A DNA stretch of 33,781 nt from UBA2112 sp964596695. GTDB lineage: Bacteria; Patescibacteriota; Saccharimonadia; Saccharimonadales; Saccharimonadaceae. The translations under genes were made by a program, and so were the position numbers. Shown here piece after piece: positions 14,674 through 22,353 of this stretch. Position 1 is the first letter of the stretch. Each line of letters starts with the position of its first letter. Location of the stretch: positions 1 to 33,781 of the forward strand of contig CAZQVE010000008.1 in assembly GCA_964596695.1 (NCBI GenBank). The letters run 5' to 3'. The notes beneath the pieces are model-generated. The model did no database searches. It saw only the letters and a program-made list of their open reading frames with translations, and was not told the DNA's origin.

Positions 14674-15174
14674 CTACAGAGTGGTTCCTTTCGGAGGTAT
14701 GAAGAAGTCGAGCGACTGGATGGAGATACCGCCCGGTTGCCAGTCCTCCACGTGGAAGACGACTGCTTCGACGACCATCGGATGGTAGCCGGGATGTGTC
14801 ACCCATTTCGGGCACTCTCCGGCGGGCCTTCCCCAGCCTTTGCTGTGCCACTGTTGCAGCTCCTCAATGAGCTCGCGGAGCGATGCTTCTGGCCTGAGAT
14901 CAGATGAACTCTTTAGGCGGATGGCTCGGGGCTCTTCGTTCTTGATGTGAAAGTGCACCCACAGCTCAAGTTTGCCCCACGACCAGCTGAATCCCCTCAT
15001 ATCGAAATTGAGAGAATCCCACGGCAGGGCACGAACACGCAGCACCCTGTCCTCCACCCACTTGCGCTTTGCGCTGAGGGTGTCGAACCCGAAGGGCGGA
15101 CCGATGTGCCGGTCGACGATATGTCCTAGCTCGTAGTTGTTCGCAGCGAACGACTTAAAGCTTGACCACTTCAT
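14674..15174 (-). CDS. orphan 166-aa hypothetical protein
   Basis: Not recognised. A soluble, aromatic-rich protein: an N-terminal helix, then RGFSWSWGKLELWVHFHI (about 60-77) suggesting beta strands, then a charged helical stretch (ASLRELIEELQQWHSKGWG), then HPGYHPMVVEAVVFHVEDW. GGAG lies 7 nt before the ATG, and a TTGCAT-16-TATAAT promoter (15235-15262) gives a leader of about 55 nt. It ends in the hairpin at 14636-14663. No homology to the neighbouring 91-aa protein is apparent, although their flanking sequences are related. Confidence 0.65.
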   Translation of the reverse strand: MKWSSFKSFAANNYELGHIVDRHIGPPFGFDTLSAKRKWVEDRVLRVRALPWDSLNFDMRGFSWSWGKLELWVHFHIKNEEPRAIRLKSSSDLRPEASLRELIEELQQWHSKGWGRPAGECPKWVTHPGYHPMVVEAVVFHVEDWQPGGISIQSLDFFIPPKGTTL

Positions 15175-15234
15175 TGTTAATCTCCATTCGTCGTAATAGA
15201 CGGGTCACATCCAGGGTGATACCTGAACTATAAA

Positions 15235-15262
15235 ATTATAGCATAAAAATAATAAAATGCAA
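15235..15262 (-). promoter_or_regulatory. promoter of the 14674-15174 gene
   Basis: Minus-strand TTGCAT (15257-15262), 16 bp, TATAAT (15235-15240). Elements and spacing are identical to those of the 2294-2803 gene. Confidence 0.75.
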
Positions 15263-15295
15263 TATCAGGACAGAGGAACCGCAGTCGGCGGTTCT

Positions 15296-15347
15296 AATGT
15301 CAGATTGGTCTGTTAAAAATTAATAAAGATAAATTCTATGGCAGGGG
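15296..15347. repeat. cassette-associated repeat, copy 2
   Basis: Matches 14538-14589 at both ends (AATGTCAGATTGG and GATAAATTCTATGGCAG) with an AT-rich middle. A hairpin GAACCGC/GCGGTTC (15278-15296) abuts it. It runs directly into the tRNA-Trp 3' end copy at 15339-15353. Confidence 0.7.
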
Positions 15348-15460
15348 CATGAATCCGACGCAAGATGGTATAGCTATGCTAGCTCTACCATCAACTAACT
15401 ACTGTCAAATCATAGATTATGACAGTAGTCGAACTCCAATCTGGCGTCTGCTGGAGCAGC
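15339..15460 (-). pseudogene. broken tRNA-Trp copy with a 75-bp hairpin-bearing insert
   Basis: 15339-15353 is identical to the last 15 nt of the intact tRNA-Trp gene, including CCA. A T-arm copy (15429-15442, 13 of 14 identical to 15547-15560) and a degenerate anticodon-arm region with TGG at 15452-15454 follow in the same order. Between the 3' end and the T-arm lies an insert (15354-15428) with two hairpins: GATGGTA/TACCATC (15364-15370, 15386-15392) and CTACTGTCA/TGACAGTAG (15399-15407, 15420-15428). An inverted T-arm copy follows at 15464-15477. It cannot fold as a normal tRNA. Confidence 0.5.
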
Positions 15461-15493
15461 CGCGATTGAAGTTCGATCTTCATAGCAACAAAC

Positions 15494-15529
15494 AAGAAAA
15501 TACGACCACAAATGTGATCGTATTTTCTT
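15494..15529 (-). terminator. hairpin behind tRNA-Trp
   Basis: A 16-bp stem (15494-15509 with 15514-15529, one G-U pair) and a 4-nt loop. It begins inside the CCA end of tRNA-Trp on the minus strand and is followed by GTTTGTTG. It probably ends the tRNA transcript. Confidence 0.6.
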
Positions 15530-15603
15530 GGCAGGGGCATGAAGAATCGAACTTCAATCTACGGTTTTGGAGACCGTTATACTAGCCGTTGTACTATGCC
15601 CCT
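15529..15603 (-). tRNA. tRNA-Trp(CCA)
   Basis: 75-nt cloverleaf including the encoded CCA. Acceptor AGGGGCA/TGCCCCT with discriminator G, anticodon stem ACGGT/ACCGT around CTCCAAA (anticodon CCA), and T-loop GTTCGAT. Its 3' end is repeated at 15339-15353. Confidence 0.95.
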
Positions 15604-15756
15604 TTACACTGCATAATTGTACCATACGGTACCGAGGGTAAAACAGCGGAATTATCGTTGTAAAAACGTTAGCGCCTTGTTATACTTGGAGTGAATTACA
15701 AAAATGAAACAAAGGAATACTGGGATCGGCTTCTGCCGATCATAGGGACACAGACG
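15604..15756 (+). promoter_or_regulatory. promoter and hairpin leader of the polyglucan operon
   Basis: TTGTAA (15658-15663), 17 bp, TATACT (15681-15686) predicts a start near 15693. The leader contains a perfect 7-bp hairpin with a 4-nt loop, GATCGGC-TTCT-GCCGATC (15724-15741), ending 15 nt before the ATG at 15757. A GTG at 15691 sits at the predicted start site and could be a leaderless start adding 22 residues. Confidence 0.55.
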
Positions 15757-16977
15757 ATGAGGGTACTTATGCTTGGCTGGGAACTTCCCCCGCATAACAG
15801 CGGTGGCTTAGGTGTTGCTTGCTATCATATGTCCAAAGCGCTGGCGATACAGGGCGCCACGATTGACTTTGTTCTCCCATACACCGCCGAGCACCCTGGC
15901 GTCGAATTTATGACCATACATAACGCGACGGATCTTGCACCCGAGCAGGGTGTTCACCTGGGCAGCTACGATAGCGAATATGTCACCGAACTGAATCCTG
16001 GTGATATTGATCCTGGTGACCTGTCGACTATGCGCGCCGTGCAGAAACATTACGTAAAGTTTGTCGAGAAGCTCGCTAGAAAGGTACAGCCAGAAGTGAT
16101 ACATGCTCATGACTGGCTAACGATGGAGGCCGGAGTCCGGGCGAAGGAGCTCACTGGTGCGCCGCTCGTCGTTCATGTGCATGCTACGGAATTTGATCGT
16201 TCTGGCGAAAGCTACGGCAACCCAATCGTTCATGAGATCGAGCAAATGGCTCTCGATATGGCCGATCGGATCGTAGCTGTCAGTAACATCACCAAAGCGA
16301 TTATCGTCGATAAGTACGGGGTTCCGGCGGATCGTGTCGAGGTCATCCATAACGCAATCGATGTCGACAGTTTTCTACCATACGAATACGATATGCGGGA
16401 TTATCGCTATTTTGAGGCGTTGCGCCAAGAAGGCTATCTGGTCGTCGCAGCGCTGACGCGCTTTACGGTTCAGAAGGGTCTTACGCACTTCATGCGGGCG
16501 GCTGCGAAGGCATGCGAAAAATATGATCGGTTCGTATTTTTACTGGCCGGCGACGGTGAGCAACGCGACGAACTGATATCACTCGCCGCCAGCCTGGGAA
16601 TTTCAGATAAGGTGTACTTCACCGGATTTGTCCGTGGTAAACAGTGGCGTGATGTTTACTCCGTTGCTGATGTTTTTGTCATGAGCTCTGTTAGTGAGCC
16701 GTTCGGCCTGACAGCCCTTGAGGCGGCGCACCACGATAGTGCGCTTATTATCAGTAAGCAGTCTGGTGTTGGCGAGGTGCTGAATAATATTCTCCGCTAT
16801 GACTACTGGGACACAGATAGGCTAGCCGAGCAGCTAGTAGGTATCGCGCTCTCCCCTAGCCTGGCAACCACGCTGCGCCGCGGTGCCAAGGAGGAGTATG
16901 CACGTATTTCTTGGCGAGACGTCGCCGAAAAGTGCGTTCAGCTCTATGGTCAGCTTCATGGTGAGGTTCCGGCATGA
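15757..16977 (+). CDS. GT-B glycosyltransferase, glycogen synthase-like
   Basis: 406 aa. The start MRVLMLGWELPPHNSGGLGV is the N-terminal glycine loop of GT4/GT5 enzymes, followed by HAHDWLTMEAG and HVHATEFDRSG. The C-terminal domain has LAGDGEQRD and the nucleotide-sugar site SEPFGLTALEA (the EX7E pattern). Such proteins transfer glucose from ADP- or UDP-glucose to an alpha-glucan; substrate choice cannot be read here. The GH57 start overlaps its stop by ATGA and the GH15 follows closely, which supports a role in polyglucan metabolism. The ATG is preferred over GTG 15691 because it begins the domain. Confidence 0.88.
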   Translation: MRVLMLGWELPPHNSGGLGVACYHMSKALAIQGATIDFVLPYTAEHPGVEFMTIHNATDLAPEQGVHLGSYDSEYVTELNPGDIDPGDLSTMRAVQKHYVKFVEKLARKVQPEVIHAHDWLTMEAGVRAKELTGAPLVVHVHATEFDRSGESYGNPIVHEIEQMALDMADRIVAVSNITKAIIVDKYGVPADRVEVIHNAIDVDSFLPYEYDMRDYRYFEALRQEGYLVVAALTRFTVQKGLTHFMRAAAKACEKYDRFVFLLAGDGEQRDELISLAASLGISDKVYFTGFVRGKQWRDVYSVADVFVMSSVSEPFGLTALEAAHHDSALIISKQSGVGEVLNNILRYDYWDTDRLAEQLVGIALSPSLATTLRRGAKEEYARISWRDVAEKCVQLYGQLHGEVPA

Positions 16978-18221
16978 GTAAGACCGTCGCCCTCTATATG
17001 CACGTACACCAGCCCTACCGCGTACGACCATATAGCGTGTTTGATATCGGCGAGCAACATACGTACTTCGGCCTAAAGGACGATAGTCAGCTCAATAACG
17101 AAAAGTTATTTCACAAGGTCGCCAATAAGTCATACTGGCCAATGACGACGCTTCTGCAAACGCTATTGGATCGTCATCCTGAGTTTTCATTTTCCCTTAG
17201 TATCAGCGGCGACTTTATCGAACAAGCTGAAGCATGGTCTCCAGACCTTCTGGATGCCTTTAAACAGCTTGTCGCGACCGGTCGGGTGGAAATCGTCGCG
17301 GAGACGTATTACCACAGCCTCGCATTCTTCTATAATCGTCAGGAGTTCGAGGCTCAGGTGGCTGAGCATCGCAAAAAAATCAAAGAAGTGTTCAATGTTA
17401 CGCCAACGGCATTTCGTAACACCGAGCTTGCGTACAACGACGAACTTGCGCAGTGGGCCGACAGAGCCGGATACAAGGCTATCCTGGCCGAGGGGTGGGA
17501 TGATGTGTTGGAATGGCGTAGTCCTAATTATGTGTATCGGCCGACAAACACTAGAGACATTAAACTTCTTCTTAAGAATTACCGTTTGAGTGATGATATA
17601 GCTTTCCGTTTTGGTGATAAGGCCTGGAATGAATGGCCGCTTACGGCGCAGAAGTACGCACAGTGGGTTGCCTCTAGCACCGAAGGTCCGCTCGTGAATC
17701 TTTTCATGGACTTTGAAACGTTCGGTGAGCACCAGTGGGCTGAGACGGGTATCTTCTCATTTTTCGAAGGTTTTGTCGATACATGGCTTACCAGTGCGGA
17801 CAATAAATTCTCCACTGTAACGGCTGCTGCCGAAGAGTTCGATGCGGCTGGTGAGCTATCTATGCCACACACCGTCACCTGGGCTGACAGCGAGCGTGAT
17901 TTGTCCGCATGGTCGGGCAATGCTATTCAGCAGGAGTCTCTGAAGTATCTCTATGAGCTTCAGAATGACGTTTTGCGGAGCTTCGATGACGCGCTCATCC
18001 ATGATTGGCGCTTGCTGCAGAGCTCTGACCACTTTTATTACATGGCTACTAAGTGGCAAAACGATGGGGATGTTCACAAGTACTTTAGTCCGTATGATTC
18101 GCCGTACGACGCGTTCCTGTACTATATGAACGCCATCCGTGACGTTAGGTTACGGCTTATGCAGCACCATCGCCTGGGCGGTCTGACTCCTGTCGAGGCA
18201 CACGAAGGAGACGCCGTCTGA
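16974..18221 (+). CDS. GH57 glycoside hydrolase (alpha-amylase/glucanotransferase type)
   Basis: 415 aa. The GH57 conserved regions are present: HVHQP (10-14), ETYYHS (110-115), FRNTELAYND with nucleophile Glu151, and FMDFETFGEHQ with acid/base Asp246. Length matches the short archaeal-type alpha-amylases of this family rather than the longer branching enzymes. No signal peptide is present, so it acts in the cytoplasm, hydrolysing or transferring alpha-1,4-glucan chains. Its ATG overlaps the glycosyltransferase stop (ATGA). Family and catalysis are firm; the reaction (amylase or transferase) is inferred. Confidence 0.9.
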   Translation: MSKTVALYMHVHQPYRVRPYSVFDIGEQHTYFGLKDDSQLNNEKLFHKVANKSYWPMTTLLQTLLDRHPEFSFSLSISGDFIEQAEAWSPDLLDAFKQLVATGRVEIVAETYYHSLAFFYNRQEFEAQVAEHRKKIKEVFNVTPTAFRNTELAYNDELAQWADRAGYKAILAEGWDDVLEWRSPNYVYRPTNTRDIKLLLKNYRLSDDIAFRFGDKAWNEWPLTAQKYAQWVASSTEGPLVNLFMDFETFGEHQWAETGIFSFFEGFVDTWLTSADNKFSTVTAAAEEFDAAGELSMPHTVTWADSERDLSAWSGNAIQQESLKYLYELQNDVLRSFDDALIHDWRLLQSSDHFYYMATKWQNDGDVHKYFSPYDSPYDAFLYYMNAIRDVRLRLMQHHRLGGLTPVEAHEGDAV

Positions 18222-18255
18222 TGATGCATACGGGTGGGAAAGCTATGAGGTCGTA

Positions 18256-20202
18256 ATGCTACGTCCGATCGTACTTAGCAACGGTGAACTACATGTTGGT
18301 ATTAACAAATGGGGTCTTGTCCATGACTTTTACTACCCCTATGTGGGTCTTACTAATCATGCCGAAGGTAACCACACTCGCCATCGTGTCGGCGTATGGA
18401 TTGATGGACAACTGAGTTGGCTAGATAATGAGGGCGAATGGACGTTTAAGTTCCGCTATCCGACCCGAGCGCTCATTGGTCACACTATCGCCGAAAACCA
18501 ATCATTGCAGGTACTGCTCGAAATCGATGACTTTGTCGACGCGCATACGTGTGCGTTCATGCGTAATATCCATGTCGTTAATATGGCCGACAAGCCTCGC
18601 GAGATCAGGCTCTTCATGCATCAGGCGTTCGTCATTGGCGATTCACGAAGCAATACTGATACCGCTCAATATCTGCCCGACAGCAATGCGATCTTACACT
18701 ATCGTGGCAACCATTCCTTTATTATCTCTGGACTACATGGCGACGAGCCATTCGACCAGCATAGCATCGGCTTGTTCGGAATCGAAGGTCACGATGGTAC
18801 GTATCGCGACGCGGACGATGGTGAATTATCCGGAGGTAATGTCGAGCATGGCAGGGTCGACTCGATTATACGATTCCGTCTAAAGATAGCTGCGCACAGT
18901 TCGGCAAGAGTTCATTATTGGGTTACCGCCGGGTCATCGCTGCGCGAAGCGCTGGACGTTGACAAGCAAATACGGCACGACGGACTGTCGAAACGCCTGC
19001 ACCAGACTGCTGAATGGTGGGCAAAATGGATTCAACCCGCTATGGCTGCGGCGGCTAAAATAGATCCCGAATATCACGACTCATTCCTCCGTAGCGTCAT
19101 GATTGTCAAGTCACAGCTCGATAAGCGCGGTGCTGTCATCGCCAGTACGGATACATCTATGCTTAATTATGACCGTGATACTTATGCCTACTGTTGGCCG
19201 CGTGACGGTGCGCATGTCCTGTGGCCGTTCATTCGTATGGGCTACACCGAAGAGCCGTATAGGTTCTTTGAATTTTGCCGCCGGGTCATGCACCCAAGTG
19301 GTTATCTGATGCACAAATTCCGTGCGGACGGTAGCCTGGGGTCTAGCTGGCATTCATATGTCCACGAGGGTGATATTACTGCTCCTCCCATCCAGGAGGA
19401 CGAAACGGCGTTAGTGGTCTTTGTACTCGCACAATTCTACAAAACAGCAAAAGATCCACGAATTCTACATGATTTTTACGATTCGATGGTCGTTCCTATG
19501 GCAAACTGGATGTCTGAGTATATTGACGAAACGACAGGACTGCCAAAACCAAGCTATGATTTATGGGAAGAGGTATTCATGACGAGTACCTATACGACTG
19601 CTACGGTCTACGCGGCGCTTCATGGTGCAGCTGATTTAGCTGAGGCAAGAGATGACAAGGCGAATGCCGTTGCCTGGCGTTCAGCTGCAGACGATATCCA
19701 GGCGAGCGCTCGCAAATACCTATATAACGCTGACAGGGGGGCGTTCTACAAAGGGGTTCGGATTGCTGGCGAACAGATTACCTATGACGCGACGATAGAT
19801 TCCAGTAGTATATTCGGACCGTTCATGTTTGGCCTCTTCAAGGTTGGCTCCCCCGAGCTGACCGCGGCCGTAGAAACGTTCGCACAAGAGTTGCGCTCCG
19901 ACCCGGGCGTCGAGGCTTATCCGCGGTACGAGGATGACCACTATCACAGGGTTAATCCTGACTCTGACGGCAACTGGTGGTTTATTCCGACTTTATGGAT
20001 GGCACAATATTACCTAGAAACCGACCGATCAGACCTCGCGTCAGCTATCTTGGCATGGGTAGAGAGCGTCACTATGGAAACCGGTGTTATGTCCGAGCAG
20101 ATCAACCCCGCAGATCACTCGATGGTTGCGCCAGCACCACTGAGCTGGAGTCAGGCGGAATACCTGTCGACTTTGCTCGATACGATCACGGAAGATCACT
20201 AA
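18256..20202 (+). CDS. GH15 glucoamylase-like glycoside hydrolase
   Basis: 648 aa, the length of bacterial/archaeal GH15 enzymes: an N-terminal beta-sandwich (1-260) with YYPYVGLTNH and an (alpha/alpha)6 barrel (about 270-648). Barrel motifs are YCWPRDGAH (about 312-320), PSYDLWEE (432-439, acid in the Glu438/439 pair) and PLSWSQAEY with base Glu635. It removes glucose from alpha-glucan ends. No signal peptide. The start ATG has GAGGTCG 3-4 nt upstream, 34 nt after the GH57 stop. Its last 17 bp overlap the convergent oxygenase gene. Confidence 0.93.
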   Translation: MLRPIVLSNGELHVGINKWGLVHDFYYPYVGLTNHAEGNHTRHRVGVWIDGQLSWLDNEGEWTFKFRYPTRALIGHTIAENQSLQVLLEIDDFVDAHTCAFMRNIHVVNMADKPREIRLFMHQAFVIGDSRSNTDTAQYLPDSNAILHYRGNHSFIISGLHGDEPFDQHSIGLFGIEGHDGTYRDADDGELSGGNVEHGRVDSIIRFRLKIAAHSSARVHYWVTAGSSLREALDVDKQIRHDGLSKRLHQTAEWWAKWIQPAMAAAAKIDPEYHDSFLRSVMIVKSQLDKRGAVIASTDTSMLNYDRDTYAYCWPRDGAHVLWPFIRMGYTEEPYRFFEFCRRVMHPSGYLMHKFRADGSLGSSWHSYVHEGDITAPPIQEDETALVVFVLAQFYKTAKDPRILHDFYDSMVVPMANWMSEYIDETTGLPKPSYDLWEEVFMTSTYTTATVYAALHGAADLAEARDDKANAVAWRSAADDIQASARKYLYNADRGAFYKGVRIAGEQITYDATIDSSSIFGPFMFGLFKVGSPELTAAVETFAQELRSDPGVEAYPRYEDDHYHRVNPDSDGNWWFIPTLWMAQYYLETDRSDLASAILAWVESVTMETGVMSEQINPADHSMVAPAPLSWSQAEYLSTLLDTITEDH

Positions 20203-20815
20203 TTATGGGGTGTGCAATCAACCATATTCGCCGTCCTACTTCGTCGGCTCTGGGTGAGCAGTGAATATTGTCATTATTAAACACAAGTTCATTTGGCTGC
20301 GGCTGATATACCTGTAGTCGGTCGTTTGTTTCGGCTGCTTCATATATTTCGTGCATATTACAGCCCATGCTGCTCAGACGCGCCAATGCCTTCGCGCGCC
20401 GGTTCAATACGGCTTCGTCACAACCTTTGGGAATAGTTAAAAATTTAGTTGGAATAAAGTTCGCCACCAAAAATGCCTTGAATGAAGGAGGGCTTGACCA
20501 TAACGGCGTGTCAGTATGCCACCGTCCGATACGCTGAGAGGCGCCACCGAATACGAGACTGTCGTGCATATAGTAGTCGATTGCATTTGGCTGACGGCCA
20601 AGATGATTAATGATCATATCCGTTACGGGCATAATCAACTCCTGGAACTCCTTGTTTCGGTCACTGCGGCGTTGATCTTCGGGTCGCCATACCGTACGCA
20701 TATGTTCCTCGTCGCTATGTGCTGCAGCGGCCTTTTCTAGGGTATCCGGATCTATAACGCCAGCAATCTCCGGCGGATTCAGGTTCGGCAGCCGGAGACT
20801 TTCTCTTTTCTGCAT
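20186..20815 (-). CDS. putative 2OG-Fe(II) oxygenase-like DSBH protein (paralogue A)
   Basis: 209 aa from the ATG at 20813-20815. The sequence shows WHTD (His100, Asp102), NIHCSP (His185) and Arg195/196, the HxD...H...R arrangement of double-stranded beta-helix 2OG-Fe(II) oxygenases, with hydrophobic strands between (FKAFLVANFIPTKFLTIP). The same plan and many aligned residues occur in the 23029-23670 product, so the two are paralogues. Function is unknown; hydroxylation of a protein or small molecule would be the guess. It lies 10 nt downstream of rpmG and is probably cotranscribed, without a clear Shine-Dalgarno. Confidence 0.6.
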   Translation of the reverse strand: MQKRESLRLPNLNPPEIAGVIDPDTLEKAAAAHSDEEHMRTVWRPEDQRRSDRNKEFQELIMPVTDMIINHLGRQPNAIDYYMHDSLVFGGASQRIGRWHTDTPLWSSPPSFKAFLVANFIPTKFLTIPKGCDEAVLNRRAKALARLSSMGCNMHEIYEAAETNDRLQVYQPQPNELVFNNDNIHCSPRADEVGRRIWLIAHPIISDLP

Positions 20816-20825
20816 AGAGGTCTGA

Positions 20826-21032
20826 TTAAGACTTACGGGCTTTGACTTCGTTGCGACCAAGAGACTTCTTCGTCTCTGTGTAGGTGGCGTGTTTGCGTGC
20901 AACAGGGTCGTACTTTTTCAATACGAGTTTGTCTGTCGTTGTCTGACCGTTTTTGGTCGTATAGTAAGTACGGTGACCGCTGAGGTCACTGACGAGTCCA
21001 ACCAATTTCCGCTTCGTATTCTTTTTTGCCAT
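20826..21032 (-). CDS. rpmG: 50S ribosomal protein L33
   Basis: 68 aa. The family core is visible: LVSDLSGHRTYYTTKN, KLVLKKYDP and KHATYTETK. It has no CxxC pairs, so it is the zinc-free type. AGGTGA precedes the ATG. It follows the desaturase terminator on the minus strand and is the first gene of a pair with the oxygenase-like gene. The C-terminal tail is slightly longer than usual (about 50-55 aa is common). Confidence 0.9.
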   Translation of the reverse strand: MAKKNTKRKLVGLVSDLSGHRTYYTTKNGQTTTDKLVLKKYDPVARKHATYTETKKSLGRNEVKARKS

Positions 21033-21075
21033 AGTTAATTCACCTAATTCTTTACAACTTTATCTACTTTAGCAT

Positions 21076-21103
21076 AAAAACCCCTGTATGGCTAGAGGTT
21101 TTT
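21076..21103 (-). terminator. terminator of the desaturase gene
   Basis: Hairpin AAAACCTCT / AGGGGTTTT with a U-tract on the minus strand, directly after the stop codon. Confidence 0.8.
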
Positions 21104-21104
21104 A

Positions 21105-22076
21105 CTATTCTGCGCCTCGCGATTTAGCCCTAGGCAGATACGGGTGTTTGAGGCCTTTTTTCTCCCAGCTATTTATGAATTTGTTAGCAAACGGACTCAG
21201 TGTTTCTTCGATAAATTTACCAAGGTAATCGCGGGCTTCTGCGCCTGAGCCTGAAAGATCATCGCGATGCCAGACGTTCCATTCTTTTAGCGTGGGTTCG
21301 ACGACTTCATAAGCGTGGAGAGGGACGTCATATATACCAGCCTTTGATATGGTTTTGGCATGTTCTTCAAAACCGGGGATAGTTGTGCCGGGCATTTGAA
21401 ACTCTGTAACTTCTTTTGCGACAGCTTGCATCATCTGGTTTGGCGCTATCTCAAACGCCGATTTAACAGTTTCCCGATAAAAGATCATATGGAAATTTTC
21501 GTCCAGCGCTATGCGGCCGAGCAGTTTATTGGCTAGCGGTTCGCCGTCCTTTTCGCTTTCGCGACCCGTGTTGCGGTGCGCTATACGGGTTGCCAGCTCT
21601 TGCATAGTGACATAGGCCATGCCTTCGAGGGGCGATTTGTCGCTTCTGAAATGCCTCGTAACTTGTTCGATCCGAGCATACTCAAGCTCTACTGGGTCGA
21701 TAGCGCGGGTAACAACGAGAAAATCACGCATAGAGATGCCATGGCGGGCTTCCTCGGCAGTCCAACGATCTACCCAAGCTGCCCAAGGGTTGTCGAGGCC
21801 ATAACCAAATGTCTCGGTAATCACTCGGTTATATGATGGCAAATTATCTTCGGTCAGAAGATTTATGTACATCGCCGACATAGCGGCAGAACCAAGTCTG
21901 GATTGTGAGGGCTCCCAGTCTTCACCACCGAGCGCATAGTAATTACCTCCTTCGCTCCATGGCACGTAGTCATGGGGATTCCACTTGGTTACCTTACTCA
22001 AGTGCCAGTTCAGACGATTCTCGACGACTGGTTCTAGTTCTCGAAGTATGTTGGCTTCACTCATCTCTTTTGCCAT
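21105..22076 (-). CDS. acyl-[acyl-carrier-protein] desaturase
   Basis: 323 aa, ferritin-like di-iron desaturase. Iron ligands fit the family: Glu76 (LLTEDNLP), Glu109/His112 (AEEARHG), Glu160 (MQELATRIAHRNTG) and Glu193/His196 (LDENFHM). The protein resembles soluble DesA/stearoyl-ACP desaturases of plants and Actinobacteria, which put a double bond into ACP-bound fatty acids using O2 and ferredoxin. No ACP, ferredoxin or fatty acid synthesis gene is in the window. GAGGG lies 7-8 nt before the ATG and a terminator follows, so the gene is monocistronic. Acquisition from an actinobacterial host is a plausible inference. Confidence 0.92.
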   Translation of the reverse strand: MAKEMSEANILRELEPVVENRLNWHLSKVTKWNPHDYVPWSEGGNYYALGGEDWEPSQSRLGSAAMSAMYINLLTEDNLPSYNRVITETFGYGLDNPWAAWVDRWTAEEARHGISMRDFLVVTRAIDPVELEYARIEQVTRHFRSDKSPLEGMAYVTMQELATRIAHRNTGRESEKDGEPLANKLLGRIALDENFHMIFYRETVKSAFEIAPNQMMQAVAKEVTEFQMPGTTIPGFEEHAKTISKAGIYDVPLHAYEVVEPTLKEWNVWHRDDLSGSGAEARDYLGKFIEETLSPFANKFINSWEKKGLKHPYLPRAKSRGAE

Positions 22077-22143
22077 AGTAGTTACCCTCTTCGCTTATAT
22101 ATGAAAAGCCGTTCATATGAACAGCTCACCGTAAATGATTTCT

Positions 22144-22219
22144 TGGAGCCACGATCGGGGCTTGAACCCGAGACCTCATCCTTACCATGGATGCGCTCTA
22201 CCAGCTGAGCTATCGCGGC
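22144..22219 (-). tRNA. tRNA-Thr(GGT)
   Basis: 76 nt with encoded CCA. Acceptor GCCGCGA pairs with TCGTGGC (one G-U), the anticodon loop is ATGGTAA (GGT) on stem CATCC/GGATG, and the T-loop is GTTCAAG. Confidence 0.95.
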
Positions 22220-22291
22220 ATGATACGCAGAAACCGTCGCTGTGTATCTCGACATATTGTAACAAATTAACAGATTGGGTAAAAGTATCAT

Positions 22292-22340
22292 AAAAAAGAA
22301 ACACCCACATCCGGTTTTGATCAACACGGATGCGGGCGTT
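22292..22340 (-). terminator. terminator of the 65-aa membrane protein gene
   Basis: 14-bp stem (22300-22313 with 22327-22340, including G-U pairs), followed on the minus strand by TTCTTTTTT. Confidence 0.85.
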
Positions 22341-22353
22341 TTCGCGAAATGTA

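Noticed and set aside
14482..15353. Integron attC sites behind the two cassettes
   Set aside because: The shared repeats lack a consistent pair of RYYYAAC/GTTRRRY core sites, and the repeat matches the tRNA-Trp 3' end instead. No integron integrase is present.
15349..15585. 78-aa plus-strand frame across the tRNA-Trp region
   Set aside because: It covers the broken tRNA, the terminator and most of tRNA-Trp, so it is not a real coding region.
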